Counted from the first letter of the stretch, positions 1 to 4,890 are shown. The stretch is 5,751 bases of DNA from an uncultured Collinsella sp. (GCA_900550355.1 URRT01000117.1:1-5751), one strand, 5' to 3'. Notes: generated by a model from the letters alone, not told the origin. Program-made: numbers and translations.

Positions 1-598
1 TTTGCTCCCGCTCCCCGGCGGTCAGAAGCTGCTGCCGCAAGGCAATCACATCCGGGAAGTCCAGATTGTAGATCTTGCATCTACCGTTGTCGCAGGTTCT
101 GCCGGTGTTGTCCAGCCCACAGCCCAGATTGACCACCGCTGCATTGGGGTGGCCTTTCAGGTAATCCCGCACCTCGAAAGCAAGATCACTCTGCCGTGTG
201 GCCACCTCCAGCGCACCAAAGCGCTGCATCAGGCTACGGGAGTTTTTCTCTGCCTCTGAAAAGTCGTAGTCGATTTGGTCGAGCAGACGAACCGCTGTTT
301 CATCCCTATAAAGGTTCGGGTACAGCTCCGTACACAGCTTTCGGGAATACAGTGGGAGGATCAGTGTCTCCTGCACGGTGTTTTTCTCAATTTTACATTT
401 CATAGGTTTCTTCCTCAGTGAATAAAAAATGTCATGATTGCCGCCAGCACAGCCGCAATCCAGCACCTTGGCATTTGGCGCAAGTCGTAGAAATCGAAGT
501 CCCCACCGCGCCACAGGGCTGTGGCCCAGATTCATCATGGCAACCATAAGTTTTCCGTCGAGGCCCACGGGCTTGCGGGTGTTTTCAAAGAAAGACAT
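1..598 (-). CDS. Fused methyltransferase reading frame (truncated MTase plus LCM-like MTase), C-terminus beyond window
   Basis: An uninterrupted minus-strand frame starts at the ATG at 598 and is still open at position 1. Residues 1-54 resemble the N-terminus of a class I SAM methyltransferase (MSFFENTRKP start, SAM motif I as VLDCGCAGGN). From residue 66, an internal methionine at 403, the protein is a different enzyme of the leucine carboxyl methyltransferase/COG3315 family. Its hallmarks, numbered from that methionine, are a VVNLGCGLDNTGR SAM loop at about 90-102 and an acidic NLDFPDVI strand at about 113-120. The COG3315 part methylates carboxyl or hydroxyl groups of small molecules or proteins; its substrate cannot be told here. 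The start at 598 has a GGAGGGG Shine-Dalgarno sequence and overlaps the upstream gene's stop by 14 bases, so translation is probably coupled. The second half also has its own Shine-Dalgarno sequence and ATG, so it may be made separately. The family calls are firm; whether the product is one fused protein or two is open. Confidence 0.8.
   Translation of the reverse strand, partial: MSFFENTRKPVGLDGKLMVAMMNLGHSPVARWGLRFLRLAPNAKVLDCGCAGGNHDIFYSLRKKPMKCKIEKNTVQETLILPLYSRKLCTELYPNLYRDETAVRLLDQIDYDFSEAEKNSRSLMQRFGALEVATRQSDLAFEVRDYLKGHPNAAVVNLGCGLDNTGRTCDNGRCKIYNLDFPDVIALRQQLLTAGEREQ
401..416 (-). promoter_or_regulatory. Internal Shine-Dalgarno and ATG of the LCM-like methyltransferase
   Basis: GAGGAAG lies 7-8 bases before the ATG at 403-401 (read on the minus strand: GAGGAAGAAACCT then ATG). 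This spacing is normal for initiation and the methyltransferase homology begins immediately afterwards. It suggests that this was the original start of the COG3315 enzyme before the upstream frame became fused to it. Confidence 0.6.
437..598 (-). pseudogene. N-terminal fragment of a class I SAM methyltransferase
   Basis: Only the first ~54 residues of this methyltransferase remain: an N-terminal helix region (ENTRKPVGLDGKLMVAMMN) and SAM motif I (VLDCGCAGGN). Relatives are usually around 200 residues, so motifs II to IV and the substrate part are missing. After the motif I glycines the sequence changes to a short stretch (HDIFYSLRKKP) that does not look like the family and runs in frame into the next gene's ATG. 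An out-of-frame TGA at 417-415 just before the downstream Shine-Dalgarno sequence could be the original stop codon. An internal deletion of about 450 bp would explain all of this. The remnant cannot form a complete SAM-binding fold. Confidence 0.6.
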
Positions 599-1214
599 CT
601 GGCCCCTCCGATTTTGTGCATTCCGCATAGGTCAGCGGGAACGAGGCCTTCAGCACCGCGCTTTTCTGCACCGCCCAGCCGTTTTGACGCAGGAAACGCA
701 GGTATTCCTCGCTTGTCCACCTGCTGTGGAGGGGGAATCCCGCCAAACTCATGAATAAGGCTTTTGCCTTGCCGGAAACCGAGTTCCCCGCGTGGGTGAA
801 GGTTGGCGCGATGAGCACGCCGTCGTCCTTCAGCACTCGCCTGATTTCTTGCAGGGCTTTTTCCGGATGCGGCACTATGTGAAGCGCGTTGGACACGATC
901 ACCACTTCGAAGGACTTCTGTGCATAGGGCAGGCGGAACATATCTTGTACGGAAAAGTGCAGCTTTGCGGATTGATTGTCCCGCTTTGCTTCAAGGATCA
1001 TCTCTGCAGAAGCGTCTGTAGCCTCGATGTGCGCCGCCGCATTCACGATGTTCTTTGCGATAAGCCCCGTGCCGGTGGCAACCTCCAGTACGGTTTTTGC
1101 TTTCACTACCGGCCGGATAAGCCCATACATCTTCTCATACGCCGCCCGGTCCTTTCGCATGAAACGGTCGTACCGACCGGCATTCTTGTCCCAGAAGCCC
1201 TTGCGTTCGTGCAT
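585..1214 (-). CDS. Class I SAM-dependent methyltransferase (UbiE/Methyltransf_11-like)
   Basis: A complete 209-residue cytoplasmic methyltransferase with no signal peptide or membrane segment. SAM motif I is VLEVATGTGLIA at residues 42-53. An acidic post-I strand (IEATDAS), motif II (SFEVVIVSNALHIVPHPEKAL) and motif III (RRVLKDDGVLIAPTF) follow in the expected order, so the SAM-binding fold is intact. The substrate is unknown; related enzymes act on quinones and other small molecules. The ATG at 1214 is chosen because a GGGGGCG Shine-Dalgarno sequence sits about 7 bases upstream and homology starts at MHERKGFWDKNAGRYD. A TTG at 1229 would overlap that ribosome site. The stop lies inside the next gene's start region (14-base overlap), so the two form an operon. 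A promoter and operator-like sequences lie just upstream. Confidence 0.92.
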   Translation of the reverse strand: MHERKGFWDKNAGRYDRFMRKDRAAYEKMYGLIRPVVKAKTVLEVATGTGLIAKNIVNAAAHIEATDASAEMILEAKRDNQSAKLHFSVQDMFRLPYAQKSFEVVIVSNALHIVPHPEKALQEIRRVLKDDGVLIAPTFTHAGNSVSGKAKALFMSLAGFPLHSRWTSEEYLRFLRQNGWAVQKSAVLKASFPLTYAECTKSEGPDVFL

Positions 1215-1231
1215 GGCTATCGCCCCCAAAC

Positions 1232-1249
1232 AGTTAGAGACATCTAACT
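1232..1249. promoter_or_regulatory. Perfect inverted repeat AGTTAGA-N4-TCTAACT, candidate operator
   Basis: Two exact 7-base arms (1232-1238 and 1243-1249) with a 4-base centre overlap the -10 box and the expected transcription start of the methyltransferase operon. Size and position fit a dimeric repressor such as a MarR-family protein. It could also form a small hairpin at the 5' end of the mRNA. Confidence 0.5.
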
Positions 1250-1275
1250 ATAACACACGAATCATGCAGTAAGAT
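1247..1275 (-). promoter_or_regulatory. Promoter for the methyltransferase operon
   Basis: On the minus strand a TATAGT -10 box (1252-1247) lies about 33 bases before the ATG at 1214. At a 17-base spacing the -35 position (1275-1270) reads ATCTTA, a poor match to consensus, as expected of a regulated promoter. The -35 region overlaps the DtxR-like box and the -10 region overlaps the 7-bp inverted repeat. Confidence 0.5.
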
Positions 1276-1288
1276 AAGGCTAACCTCA
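1270..1288 (-). promoter_or_regulatory. DtxR/IdeR-like iron box
   Basis: The minus-strand sequence TGAGGTTAGCCTTATCTTA agrees at 15 of 19 positions with the known DtxR/IdeR consensus TTAGGTTAGSCTAACCTAA, including an unbroken AGGTTAGCCT core. It covers the -35 region of the methyltransferase promoter, the right place for metal-dependent repression. Regulation by iron is inferred; no regulator gene is in the window. Confidence 0.45.
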
Positions 1289-1600
1289 TTTTCCTGGCTA
1301 AGACGCATCTCTTCGGTTTTCGCTTATAGCGGCGCGAGTCAGATACAAGGCTGGAGCTGAAGAAGGAGCTTGACGGACAGGTAGGTCGATACCGGTTCCC
1401 GGAACGGTGATCCAGCCAATTACACCAGGGCTCTAGTCATTGAGTGGGAATAGAAAATTCCTTAGTTATGGGGGTATAAATTTGATTTCCTTCAGGATAA
1501 ACCCCCATGACTATATGAATTGACCTGCTGACTTCAATGAAGATTGGAGGGTAACGGTCAGGGGTGACGGCCCAGCGAGTGTTATTTTGCGAGCTATGCG
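1289..1600. other. Gene-free region with several stem-loops
   Basis: No credible coding sequence is seen on either strand. There are several inverted repeats: GGCTGGA (1349-1355) with TCCAGCC (1411-1417) enclosing a smaller ACCG/CGGT hairpin (1391-1408); GGAAT/ATTCC (1447-1451, 1457-1461); an 11-bp stem with one G-T pair, 1465-1475 with 1501-1511; TGACC/GGTCA (1521-1525, 1556-1560) around CTTC/GAAG (1532-1535, 1539-1542). A short open stretch around 1332-1410 (RRESDTRLELKKELDGQVGR) has no start and is not recognised. The region is more AT-rich near 1440-1520. It could hold an unrecognised RNA or the remains of a mobile element. Confidence 0.4.
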
Positions 1601-1602
1601 CA

Positions 1603-1628
1603 TTGAAAGCGACCTTTCGTGGTATAAA
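1603..1628 (+). promoter_or_regulatory. Extended -10 promoter for the candidate antitoxin RNA and toxin
   Basis: TGGTATAAA at 1620-1628 matches an extended -10 element (TGnTATAAT). A TTGAAA at 1603-1608 looks like a -35 box, but it is only 14 bases from the -10, so the extended -10 would have to carry most of the activity. Transcription would begin near 1635, about 145 bases upstream of the toxin ATG, leaving a long structured leader. Confidence 0.4.
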
Positions 1629-1634
1629 CTACTT

Positions 1635-1753
1635 GCCGGAAGCCGCGGCTTTCAGAGTACGGCTTACGTGTACGTTTAACCTCCGTGGGCGACGGGGTGC
1701 CGCAAGGCGTAGAATATCGCCCACCTGTAGGGGCCTGCAGCGATGCGGGCCCC
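1635..1753 (+). ncRNA. Candidate structured RNA antitoxin/leader upstream of the ToxN-like gene
   Basis: Between the promoter and the toxin start there is no open frame but strong RNA structure. A perfect 8-bp stem GTGGGCGA/TCGCCCAC (1685-1692, 1717-1724) encloses a hairpin TGCC-GCAA-GGCG (1698-1709). It is followed by a 10-bp stem (1730-1739 with 1744-1753, one G-T pair) capped by GCGA. Both hairpin loops are GNRA tetraloops. In type III toxin-antitoxin loci a small RNA is encoded just upstream of the toxin, usually as tandem repeats followed by a hairpin terminator. The position and hairpin fit. Clean tandem repeats are not visible; there is only a weak similarity between 1616-1645 and 1682-1709. 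It may instead be a plain regulatory leader. Confidence 0.4.
1730..1753 (+). terminator. GC-rich hairpin between leader RNA and toxin, possible attenuator
   Basis: GGGGCCTGCA, a GCGA loop and TGCGGGCCCC form a 10-bp stem ending 25 bases before the toxin ATG. No T-run follows, so it is not a standard terminator. It could be a leaky stop, a processing boundary, or a cap on the 3' end of an antitoxin RNA. Confidence 0.4.
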
Positions 1754-1778
1754 GCTTCGTATGAAGGGGGCGTAACCG

Positions 1779-2228
1779 ATGAAGATCGTATCCATCTCTC
1801 AGGATTTCTTCGACCTCGTCGAGGGCGACCGCGAGCTCATGCTTAAGCACAATCGCCCCTGCATCGTGGTGGTGAGGCTGCGTTTCCGCGGGAAGCGCAG
1901 GGACTTCGCCGTGCCGCTGCGTTCCAACATCGCCCCTAACGTGCCCAAAGACCAGTACTTTGCGTTGCCACCCCGCCCCACGACGCGCCCCGGCTGCCGC
2001 CACGGCATCCACTACATCAAGATGTTCCCCATAACCAAGGCCTACCAGCGCCGCTTTAGGACCGAGGGCTCGGCCTACTACGAGACGCTCCAGCGCATCA
2101 TCGACGGCAACACCAAGCGCATTGTCTCCGAGTGCCAGGCATACCTCGACCGCTACGAGCGCGAGGGAAGGCCTCGCTTTGCCGTCGACATCGACCGCAT
2201 CGTGGGGCTGCTGGAGGGCGAGAAGTAG
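1779..2228 (+). CDS. ToxN/AbiQ-like toxin, probable type III toxin-antitoxin endoribonuclease
   Basis: A 149-residue soluble, basic protein. Two stretches resemble the ToxN/AbiQ/TenpN group of type III toxins: an N-terminal MKIVSISQDFFDL with NRPCIVVVRL strand and FAVPLRSN (residues 43-50), and GIHYIKMFPI (76-85), which parallels the hydrophobic strand before the family's IPI/IPV motif. A helical C-terminal part (about 88-135) completes the expected small fold. Length is near that of ToxN (about 170 residues). Known members are endoribonucleases held inactive by a repeat RNA made from the same promoter; several protect against phage. AAGGGGG about 8 bases before the ATG is the Shine-Dalgarno sequence. 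The gene stands alone between a structured leader and an intrinsic terminator, with no protein antitoxin beside it. The family call comes from motif resemblance only; a different small conserved protein is possible. Confidence 0.6.
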   Translation: MKIVSISQDFFDLVEGDRELMLKHNRPCIVVVRLRFRGKRRDFAVPLRSNIAPNVPKDQYFALPPRPTTRPGCRHGIHYIKMFPITKAYQRRFRTEGSAYYETLQRIIDGNTKRIVSECQAYLDRYEREGRPRFAVDIDRIVGLLEGEK

Positions 2229-2252
2229 GGCACCTCGGCTCAGTCTCGAGCC

Positions 2253-2275
2253 ATGCGGAGTCGCTCCGCATTTTT
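2253..2275 (+). terminator. Intrinsic terminator of the toxin locus
   Basis: ATGCGGAG (2253-2260), loop TCG and CTCCGCAT (2264-2271) form an 8-bp stem that runs into a T-tract, 25 bases after the toxin stop. A second small stem-loop GGCTC/GAGCC (2237-2241, 2248-2252) comes just before it. The T-run is on the plus strand only, so it serves the toxin transcript and not yjdF. Confidence 0.85.
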
Positions 2276-2436
2276 GAACGCCGCGTGTGCGTTCCAAATA
2301 CTTGAGAAACAAGCTGTGAAGTGCGGTGGCGCGCCCGTGCCCGTGCATAGCCGTCACCATTAGCGTCTGCGCGGCGTCGGCTTCAAGTGGAACTGGCGCC
2401 GCTGCTGTATATGGTTTGCCTTGCTGCAAATGGCGA
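2276..2436. other. Spacer between two gene ends; small stem-loop only
   Basis: The convergent toxin and yjdF genes are separated here. A stem-loop GAACGC/GCGTTC (2276-2281, 2289-2294) is present, but no T-run follows it on the minus strand, so a yjdF terminator is not clearly visible. No coding sequence is recognised. Confidence 0.4.
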
Positions 2437-2856
2437 TTAATGCCCGCGATGCTTCTGCTTGCGCTTCAGCTTCCGCTGCTCGAAGCGCGCCTCCGCCTCA
2501 TCCGCGCGACGCTGGCTTCTTGCTTGAGCCGACTCCCGCTTCATCGCTTCCCGCTGTGCCGCGAGAGCCTGCTGCGCCTTGGTGCTCATCGCTGGCTGCT
2601 TGAGGGCTTTCGCCGCCTCGCGAGCGCGCCGCTTGGGGTTCTTCGCGGGCTTGCTTGCCTCAGCCGGTTCGCCATCGAAGAACGAGAGCTTCTCCCATTT
2701 GCCGACAACGAATTGCAAAATCTCCTCATCGGACGGCTCCGCGCCGAAGACGATGCGGGCGACGCCGTATCTGCCGTCCTCGACATGCTCCGCCAGCCCG
2801 ACCCAGAATTGGCCGTCGTGATATACGGTCAGGGTGGACGACACGCTGATCTGCAT
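2437..2856 (-). CDS. yjdF: YjdF family protein (DUF2992)
   Basis: A 139-residue protein that matches the YjdF family along its whole length. The N-terminal domain (MQISVSSTLTVYHDGQFWVG, then GRYGVARIVFGAEPSDEEILQFV, residues 1-51, and the W54 region) is typical. The C-terminal part from about residue 75 (NPKRRAREAAKALKQ) is a strongly basic, Ala/Gln/Arg-rich helix ending KLKRKQKHRGH, possibly coiled-coil or nucleic-acid binding. The biochemical function is unknown. In Bacillus subtilis yjdF is controlled by a riboswitch that responds to azaaromatic compounds, hinting at a toxic-compound response. The ATG at 2856 is chosen because AAAGGAGG lies 8 bases upstream; the frame stays open to 3024, but that extension would run through the leader RNA and promoter. 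Transcribed alone, and divergently from the ATPase remnant. Confidence 0.92.
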   Translation of the reverse strand: MQISVSSTLTVYHDGQFWVGLAEHVEDGRYGVARIVFGAEPSDEEILQFVVGKWEKLSFFDGEPAEASKPAKNPKRRAREAAKALKQPAMSTKAQQALAAQREAMKRESAQARSQRRADEAEARFEQRKLKRKQKHRGH

Positions 2857-2860
2857 GGCT

Positions 2861-2980
2861 GGTTCCTCCTTTATGTAGATGACCATGCAGAGAAGGGACA
2901 ACCAAGGAGGCAGGTTACTGATGCGGACTCCCGCACGCCCACGACTACCCGACGGGGACTGTGTTTTCATCTCTGATGTC
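2861..2980 (-). promoter_or_regulatory. yjdF riboswitch-like leader with Shine-Dalgarno sequestration
   Basis: The ~120-base 5' leader of yjdF contains, in order on the minus strand: a CATC-AGA-GATG hairpin (2978-2968), a GAAAACAC segment, a GTCGGGTAGTCGTGGGCG stretch, a perfect TGCGG-GAGT-CCGCA hairpin (2935-2922) and CAGTAACCTGCC (2920-2909). From memory this resembles the yjdF RNA motif found before yjdF genes, which binds azaaromatic ligands. CCTCCTT (2910-2904), at the end of the presumed aptamer, is exactly complementary to AAGGAGG of the yjdF Shine-Dalgarno sequence (2871-2865), so translation could be switched by hiding or freeing the ribosome site. The complementarity is seen; the aptamer identity and ligand response are inferred. 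Confidence 0.7.
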
Positions 2981-2983
2981 CGC

Positions 2984-2992
2984 ATTGTAGCA
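2984..2992 (-). promoter_or_regulatory. Extended -10 promoter of yjdF
   Basis: TGCTACAAT on the minus strand is an extended -10 element (TG, one base, TACAAT). Transcription would start near 2977, exactly at the first hairpin of the leader RNA. No convincing -35 box is seen 16-18 bases upstream (best: ATGCCG), which an extended -10 can tolerate. Confidence 0.6.
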
Positions 2993-3065
2993 CGCGTGAA
3001 TGCGCCCGGCATCGCTGCCGACATGGCGCGACTGGGATTCGCTCCCCGACGCGCCCTTGTGTATA

Positions 3066-3116
3066 TTGTCTTCTCGGTTTCGAAACTTTAGAAATATTCG
3101 AGTTTCGAAACCGAGA
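3066..3116 (+). promoter_or_regulatory. Promoter with paired GTTTCGAAAC palindromes (operator) before the ATPase remnant
   Basis: Two exact 16-base arms, TCTCGGTTTCGAAACT (3072-3087) and AGTTTCGAAACCGAGA (3101-3116), are inverted around a 13-base AT-rich centre. Each arm contains the self-complementary decamer GTTTCGAAAC. A TTGTCT -35 (3066-3071) and TAGAAA -10 (3089-3094) at 17-base spacing place one arm in the promoter spacer and the other over the likely start point. This is a classic repressor-operator layout. The arms could also form a long mRNA hairpin just before the Shine-Dalgarno sequence GAGGGAG (3115-3121). Confidence 0.6.
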
Positions 3117-3124
3117 GGGAGCGG

Positions 3125-3787
3125 ATGATGGCATGGGTGGACCGCACTACGTACATGGAGCGGCTTTGGGCGCTCGAGGGCACCTGGGACATCAAGGTGA
3201 TCACGGGGATGCGCCGCTCCAGCAAGTCCGAGCTCATGAAGGCGTTCTCCACCTCCGTTGCTCGGAAGGACCCATCCTCCAACAACGTCTACATCGATCT
3301 GCTGGACCTCGACAACGAGCCGCTGCTTGAGTATCACACGCTGTATCACGAAATCATCGAGCGGCACAAAGAGGGCACCCGCAACCGTCTCTTCATCGAC
3401 AAGGTGCAGCTGTGCGAGGGTTTCGAGAAAGCAATTAACAGCATTCACGCACGTGGCGGATGGGATATCTACCTCACGGGATCGAACGCGTTCCTCCTGA
3501 GTTCGGACCTGGCGACCCTGTTCACAGGGCGCCACGGGGAGGTACACATCCTCCCCTTCAGCTTCGGCGAATACCGCTCCTACTTCGACGAGCAGGGGGC
3601 CGTCGACGACGACTTCGACGGATTCATCAGGCGCGGCGGGCTCGCCGGGTCCTACGATTACGATGACATCTCGGAGTCGTACGGTTTCCTTCGGCGCGGG
3701 CGGATCACCCACTGCCGATCTAGAGGCACTCGGTCAGAATCTGGAACACCTCGCTGCGCTCCAGTTTCTTGGCGCAGCCGCCGGTGA
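3125..3787 (+). pseudogene. Truncated AAA-family (AAA_14/DUF4143-type) ATPase with defective active site
   Basis: The N-terminal ATPase domain of the AAA_14/DUF4143 family is clear: MAWVDRTTYMERLWALEG start, KVITGMRRSSKSE P-loop (residues 24-36), RLFIDKVQL Walker B (88-96), LTGSNAFLLSSDLATLFTGRH sensor/Arg region (117-137, where R136 may be a finger), then PFSFGEY and GGLAGSYDY (171-179). The family P-loop is GxRRxGKS, but here residue 33 is Ser (AGC) instead of Gly. Walker B is normally DE, but residue 93 is Lys (AAG) instead of Glu. Each change could be a single G-to-A mutation. Similarity ends near residue 191 (about 3697), against roughly 400-450 residues in full-length members, so the DUF4143 C-terminal domain is gone. 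The last ~30 codons are unrelated and lie over the 3' end of the opposite-strand dehydrogenase gene. ATP hydrolysis is very unlikely. Confidence 0.85.
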
Positions 3788-4883
3788 GCACGCAGGTGTT
3801 CGCAACCTTGTGCAGCGTCTCGTCGGACGCGTCGGAGCCCATCTCGGCGAAGCTCGTGGGAAGCCCCGTCTCGCCGATGAACGTCTGCAGGCGGTCGATG
3901 CCTTCGAGCGCCACCGTAAGGTCGTCTTTGCCCTCGCCGTCGACGCCCCACACCTCGCGCGCCCAGCGGGCGAACTGCGAGGGCGCCTCGGGGGCCAGGT
4001 GGCGGTAGAGCGCAGGGTGGATGACCGCGAGGCCCATTCCGTGGTTGGTGTGGGTGTACGCGCCGTACTGGTGCTGGATCATGTGCGCCTGGAAGTCCGT
4101 TGACTTGCCGATCTTGAGCACGCCGTTCTCGGCCATGGCGGAGTCGTATACGAGCTCGCTTCGGGCATCGAGGTTCTGGTCGTCGTCCGCGATGATCCGC
4201 ATGTTGCGGATGACGTTACGCTGGATGGCGAGGTTGATGTCGTCGGTGACATTGCGCCCGCGCGGGCTTCCGAAATAGCTCTCCATGCAGTGCGAGAGCG
4301 TGTCGAACGCGCCGCTCATGAACTGCGCGTGCGGTACGGTGAGCGTGATTGCCGGGTCGAGCGCCGCCCACATGGGCATCGCCCCCAGATAGGCGCCCTT
4401 CACGTGCGTCTCCTCGTTGGTGATGACGGCGCCGTTGTTCTGCTCGGCACCCGTGCCGGAGAGCGTAACGATGCAGCCCATGGGGATGAACGAACTCGGC
4501 ATCTTGCCGTCGGCGTGCTCGAACGTCTCGATGTCCTCGTCAAGCATCGCCTGCGCGGAGACTACCTTGCAGCAGTCGAAGACCGACCCGCCGCCGACGG
4601 CGAGAATGAAGTCGACCTGCTCCTCGCGTGCGAGCGCGGCGCCTTCCTGGCACTTCTCGTAGGTCGGATTGGGCATGATGCCGCCGAAGTCCACCACGCG
4701 CTTGCCCGCGCTCGTGAGCTTATCGACCACGTGGCCGTAGACGCCGGTTCGTTTGACCGAGCCTCCGCCGTAGGCGAGCATCACTGTCTTGCCCATGGCA
4801 CCCATCTCGGCGTCGAGCGCCTGGTCCATGGCCCCCTCGCCGAAATAGTTCCTGACCGGGTAGTCGTACGTGAATGAGTTCAT
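3720..4883 (-). CDS. yqhD: Iron-containing alcohol dehydrogenase, YqhD/BdhA type (NADPH-dependent aldehyde reductase)
   Basis: A 387-residue cytoplasmic group III alcohol dehydrogenase, the same length as E. coli YqhD and colinear with it. YqhD enzymes reduce short-chain aldehydes to alcohols with NADPH. Residues 38-48 (YGGGSVKRTGV) and 97-106 (GGGSVFDCCK) form the nucleotide-binding part; IPMGCIVTLSGTGAE (133-147) follows. The four metal ligands of the family are present at the same numbers as in YqhD: D194, H198 (AFDTLSHCME), H267 (AHMIQHQ) and H281 (THTNHGMG). The start at 4883 is chosen for AGGAGG 7 bases upstream and the typical MNSFTYDYPVRNYFG beginning; the frame is open to 4958 but that would overlap the preceding gene. 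It lies 44 bases after the aldo/keto reductase on the same strand, probably one operon for aldehyde detoxification or fermentative alcohol formation. No terminator is visible after the stop. Confidence 0.95.
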   Translation of the reverse strand: MNSFTYDYPVRNYFGEGAMDQALDAEMGAMGKTVMLAYGGGSVKRTGVYGHVVDKLTSAGKRVVDFGGIMPNPTYEKCQEGAALAREEQVDFILAVGGGSVFDCCKVVSAQAMLDEDIETFEHADGKMPSSFIPMGCIVTLSGTGAEQNNGAVITNEETHVKGAYLGAMPMWAALDPAITLTVPHAQFMSGAFDTLSHCMESYFGSPRGRNVTDDINLAIQRNVIRNMRIIADDDQNLDARSELVYDSAMAENGVLKIGKSTDFQAHMIQHQYGAYTHTNHGMGLAVIHPALYRHLAPEAPSQFARWAREVWGVDGEGKDDLTVALEGIDRLQTFIGETGLPTSFAEMGSDASDETLHKVANTCVLTGGCAKKLERSEVFQILTECL

Positions 4884-4890
4884 GGCAATT

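Noticed and set aside
1215..1229. TTG start at 1229 giving a five-residue longer methyltransferase
   Set aside because: It would overlap the GGGGGCG Shine-Dalgarno sequence of the ATG at 1214, where family similarity begins.
1681..1753. Possible group II intron domain or other large catalytic RNA
   Set aside because: The hairpins are GNRA-capped, but neither the domain V AGC...GUAC pattern nor intron boundary motifs could be matched.
1629..2429. 266-residue minus-strand open frame opposite the toxin gene
   Set aside because: It is antisense to the ToxN-like gene and its terminator, low in complexity (Ala, Leu, Val, Arg rich), and has no recognisable domain.
2326..2976. 216-residue plus-strand open frame opposite yjdF
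   Set aside because: It is the complement of a clearly recognised yjdF gene and its leader, with a leucine/arginine-rich shadow composition.
2857..3024. Upstream extension of yjdF to 3024
   Set aside because: It would translate through the promoter and structured leader; the strong Shine-Dalgarno sequence and family start are at 2856.
2945..3712. 255-residue minus-strand open frame opposite the ATPase remnant
   Set aside because: It is antisense to the recognised AAA domain and carries no family motif.
4290..4877. 195-residue plus-strand open frame opposite the alcohol dehydrogenase
   Set aside because: It is a mirror of a high-GC gene, rich in Arg, Val, His and Asp, with no start signal.
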